64,000 nt of DNA from the NCBI GenBank assembly GCA_964603615.1, contig CAZRVU010000002.1:1-64000 (forward strand). The letters run 5' to 3'. Made by a program: the position numbers and the translations under genes. Shown here piece after piece: positions 62,284 to 64,000 of this stretch. Positions within the stretch are counted from its first letter, which is position 1. Each line of letters opens with the position of its first letter. Under the pieces are notes generated by a model. That model was not told the origin of the DNA and ran no database searches. It saw nothing but the letters and a program-made list of their open reading frames with translations. Origin of the DNA: JAAZMI01 sp964603615 (lineage in GTDB: Bacteria; Bacillota; Dethiobacteria; DTU022; UBA8154).

Positions 62284-62877
62284 ATGCACCCTTCGACAAC
62301 AAAAAACGCTGAAAATTTTTACTTCCCCTTGCCAGCAACGATCTTTCCCCATACAAAGGGAGCCTTGACTACTTTTACACAAGTCCTGGGCTCTTTGTTG
62401 ACTAAACTGCAAAATTACCACACACAACTAATCATTCTTTGTATTGGCAGCGATCGTTCCACCGGTGATTCCCTCGGGCCCCTGGTCGGTAGCGTTTTAC
62501 AAGAGTTCCCTTTACACAACATTACTGTACTGGGCACACTTTCCCAACCTGTCCATGCTTTAAACCTTCCCGATACCCGCGAATTATTATCAAACCATTA
62601 TAAAACCGCTGCCATTCTTGCTATTGATGCTTGTTTGGGTCAAAAAAGCAAGGTGGGTTGCCTTGAAATTGGTAAAGGAAGCATCTACCCTGGCGCGGCT
62701 GTAAAAAAGTCTATTCCTCCCATTGGCGATCTCTTCATTACCGGTATCGTCAACGTAGGGGGTTATATGGAGCCACTAATTTTACAAAACACACGCCTTG
62801 GAATCGTTTTTCCCCTGGCTAAATTTATTGGTTTGGGCGTTTATAAAGCCATCTGCGCGACAGAATGGCTTCTTTAA
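62284..62877 (+). CDS. yyaC: YyaC-family sporulation protein (DUF1256)
   Basis: A 197-residue protein of the YyaC family, related to the germination protease and hydrogenase maturation protease fold. It has the family motifs CIGSDRSTGDSLGPLVG near residue 57, AIDACLGQ and PIGDLFITGIVNVGG. Family members are found in endospore formers and are forespore-expressed in Bacillus. The ATG at 62284 follows AAGGA. It is next to parB as in Bacillus. Its own promoter must lie in or upstream of the MITE copy just before it. Confidence 0.92.
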   Translation: MHPSTTKNAENFYFPLPATIFPHTKGALTTFTQVLGSLLTKLQNYHTQLIILCIGSDRSTGDSLGPLVGSVLQEFPLHNITVLGTLSQPVHALNLPDTRELLSNHYKTAAILAIDACLGQKSKVGCLEIGKGSIYPGAAVKKSIPPIGDLFITGIVNVGGYMEPLILQNTRLGIVFPLAKFIGLGVYKAICATEWLL

Positions 62878-62970
62878 GGAGGCCGAATATGTGGAATCAT
62901 CAGTCTATATGGTGACAAATAAGGAAATATCGCGAGGATTTCGTGGTAAGGGCTAGCTCAAAACATTTAT

Positions 62971-63195
62971 GATTCTACTGCCTAAACTTTATTTGCCAGG
63001 CGTTCGCTGAAACCAGCAGCCCTTCGACTGACAATTTTTCGCCCGGGCCAATTGAACATCCTCTTCAAAAGACCCTAAAATGGCGTCCGGCCATTTTTGC
63101 TACAAAATTGTGGCGTCTTCATGGGCTGATTTTTACAGCTACCGCCCCGGCAAATTTCGTTTTATGCAGCAGAATGTAATTTTTATAGTGGAGCC
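62971..63195 (+). mobile_element. MITE-like element, copy 5 (225 bp)
   Basis: Near-complete copy from GATTCTACTGC to ATAGTGGAGCC (right end with changes), with an exact 6-bp target duplication ATTTAT (62965-62970 and 63196-63201). It lies between the convergent yyaC and parB genes. The other parts of the 463-base gap hold only the parS site described below. Confidence 0.9.
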
Positions 63196-63314
63196 ATTTA
63201 TAAATTATCACTTAAGGTGATGTCCCTGAGGCTGGCAAAACGTTCCTGGAACAAAACCGGCCCTTAAAACAATGCAAACAAAGATGGCGCCTTGCCCAGT
63301 ATTCCTAGCCCCTT

Positions 63315-63330
63315 TGTTTCACGTGAAACA
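63315..63330. other. parS centromere-like site
   Basis: TGTTTCACGTGAAACA, a perfect 16-bp palindrome identical to the universal bacterial parS consensus, the binding and CTP-dependent loading site of ParB. It lies 10 bases downstream of the parB stop. Confidence 0.95.
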
Positions 63331-63340
63331 TTATCGCTTT

Positions 63341-64000
63341 TTACTTAAGCAGCAACGTCAATAATCTTTCCAAATCTTCTTCACCGTAAAAAGATATTTC
63401 CACCTTTCCTTTACGTCTTCCTGCTTTAATCTTAACCTTAGTACCATAAATATCCCTCATTTTTTCTTCATATTCTTTGATCTGTTGCTGCGATTCTTGC
63501 TTTTCAGCGCTAGTTTCCCCCTGTAATGCCTCTTTTTCCTGTCTATTGATTTGTCCCTTCACCAGTTTTTCTACTTGCCTGGCGCTAAGCTTTTCTTCTA
63601 TTACTTTTAAGGCAATCCTCTTCTGTTCCTCGCCGTTGCTCAAAGCCAGTAAGGGCCGGGCCTGCCCTGCCGTAATAGAGCCATCCGCAAGATAGCTTTG
63701 CACTTCATCTTCCAGGGCTAACAAACGAACGGTGTTAGCGATCGTCGAGCGACTCCGCCCTAGTTTTTGCGCTAAATCATCTTGTAGGTATTCAAATTCC
63801 TCCAATAATTTTTTATAAGATATTGCTTCTTCAATGGGATTCAAATTTTCCCTTTGCAAATTTTCAACCAGTGCGATTTCTACCGACTGCCGGGAGCTAT
63901 ATTCTTTAAGGATAGCCGGTATTTTATCTAAACCGGCCATTAAAGCAGCGCGATATCTTCTTTCCCCGGTTACCAGATAATAGTATCCCTCTTTTTTTTG
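63341..64000 (-). CDS. parB: chromosome partitioning protein ParB (Spo0J), partial
   Basis: The C-terminal 219 residues of ParB; the gene continues beyond the window end, with the frame open to position 64000 (reading QKKEGYYYLVTGERRYRAAL...). It contains the CTP-binding GERRYRAA motif, ENLQRENLNPIEEA, the helix-turn-helix LAQKLGRSRSTIANTVRLL that reads parS, and the dimerisation end. ParB spreads from parS and directs segregation and, in spore formers, origin anchoring. An internal ATG at 63940 is not the start. Confidence 0.97.
   Translation of the reverse strand, partial: QKKEGYYYLVTGERRYRAALMAGLDKIPAILKEYSSRQSVEIALVENLQRENLNPIEEAISYKKLLEEFEYLQDDLAQKLGRSRSTIANTVRLLALEDEVQSYLADGSITAGQARPLLALSNGEEQKRIALKVIEEKLSARQVEKLVKGQINRQEKEALQGETSAEKQESQQQIKEYEEKMRDIYGTKVKIKAGRRKGKVEISFYGEEDLERLLTLLLK

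Noticed and set aside
62144..62368. Open frame inside the MITE copies (MASGDFCCKIVASS-like peptide)
   Set aside because: It has no ribosome site, the frame is lost or changed in other copies, and similarity follows the DNA repeat rather than protein constraint.

Overview
The window looks like chromosomal DNA of an endospore-forming Gram-positive bacterium of the class Clostridia, probably near the Peptococcales or Syntrophomonadales. The evidence is spoIIR, a sigma-G-type sigma factor, yyaC and lonC (sporulation), the walRK-yycHI signalling operon, strong Shine-Dalgarno (SD) sequences and frequent TTG start codons. No phage, CRISPR array, rRNA or tRNA gene was seen. Most genes lie on the minus strand. 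The right end carries parB with a perfect parS site, so the replication origin probably lies just beyond position 64000, and the minus-strand genes then run with the fork.

Layout. 1-7.6 kb: a small zinc-ribbon gene, then the complete F1Fo ATP synthase operon (atpZ-I-B-E-F-H-A-G-D-C). 7.7-20.7 kb: a flippase-like membrane protein, dCMP deaminase, glyA, rpiB, an LMW phosphatase, tsaC, a Na/Pi symporter, spoIIR with a sigma-G-like gene, nikR, prmC-prfA, a DUF1385 protein and rpmE. 20.9-33.3 kb: a LysM/M23 endopeptidase, rho, a Ca/cation antiporter, glpX-transaldolase-fba, a Yip1 protein, sppA, pyrG and a spermidine pathway (pyruvoyl arginine decarboxylase, speE, speB). From memory, this order matches the atp-glyA-ywl-spoIIR-prfA-rpmE-rho-glpX-fba-pyrG-speEB region of Bacillus subtilis. 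33.6-39.9 kb: a mixed-strand segment of unlinked genes (Na+/H+ antiporter, metallo-hydrolase, cysteine synthase, radical SAM protein, saccharopine-dehydrogenase-like protein). 39.9-64 kb: rlmH, htrA, a histidine phosphatase, murA, yycI-yycH-walK-walR, a G5/LysM/M23 protein, dnaB, lonC, rplI, rpsR-ssb-rpsF, an AI-2E-type transporter, ychF, DUF951, an IS, adk, yyaC and parB. This resembles the B. subtilis origin-proximal block.

The mobile component is small: one 1616-bp IS with 4-bp target duplications, and a family of about 225-bp MITE-like elements (three full copies, one 3'-truncated copy, one 36-bp deletion derivative). Several copies sit at gene ends and supply or touch stop codons.

The most unusual local signals are: a 15-bp hairpin between a perfect SD and the lonC start codon; a 20-residue N-terminal tandem duplication in ATP synthase alpha; a long acidic tail on ribosomal protein S6; a perfect WalR box upstream of a possible short C-rich terminated RNA in front of walR; and sppA, whose SD is followed by AUC instead of a usual start codon.
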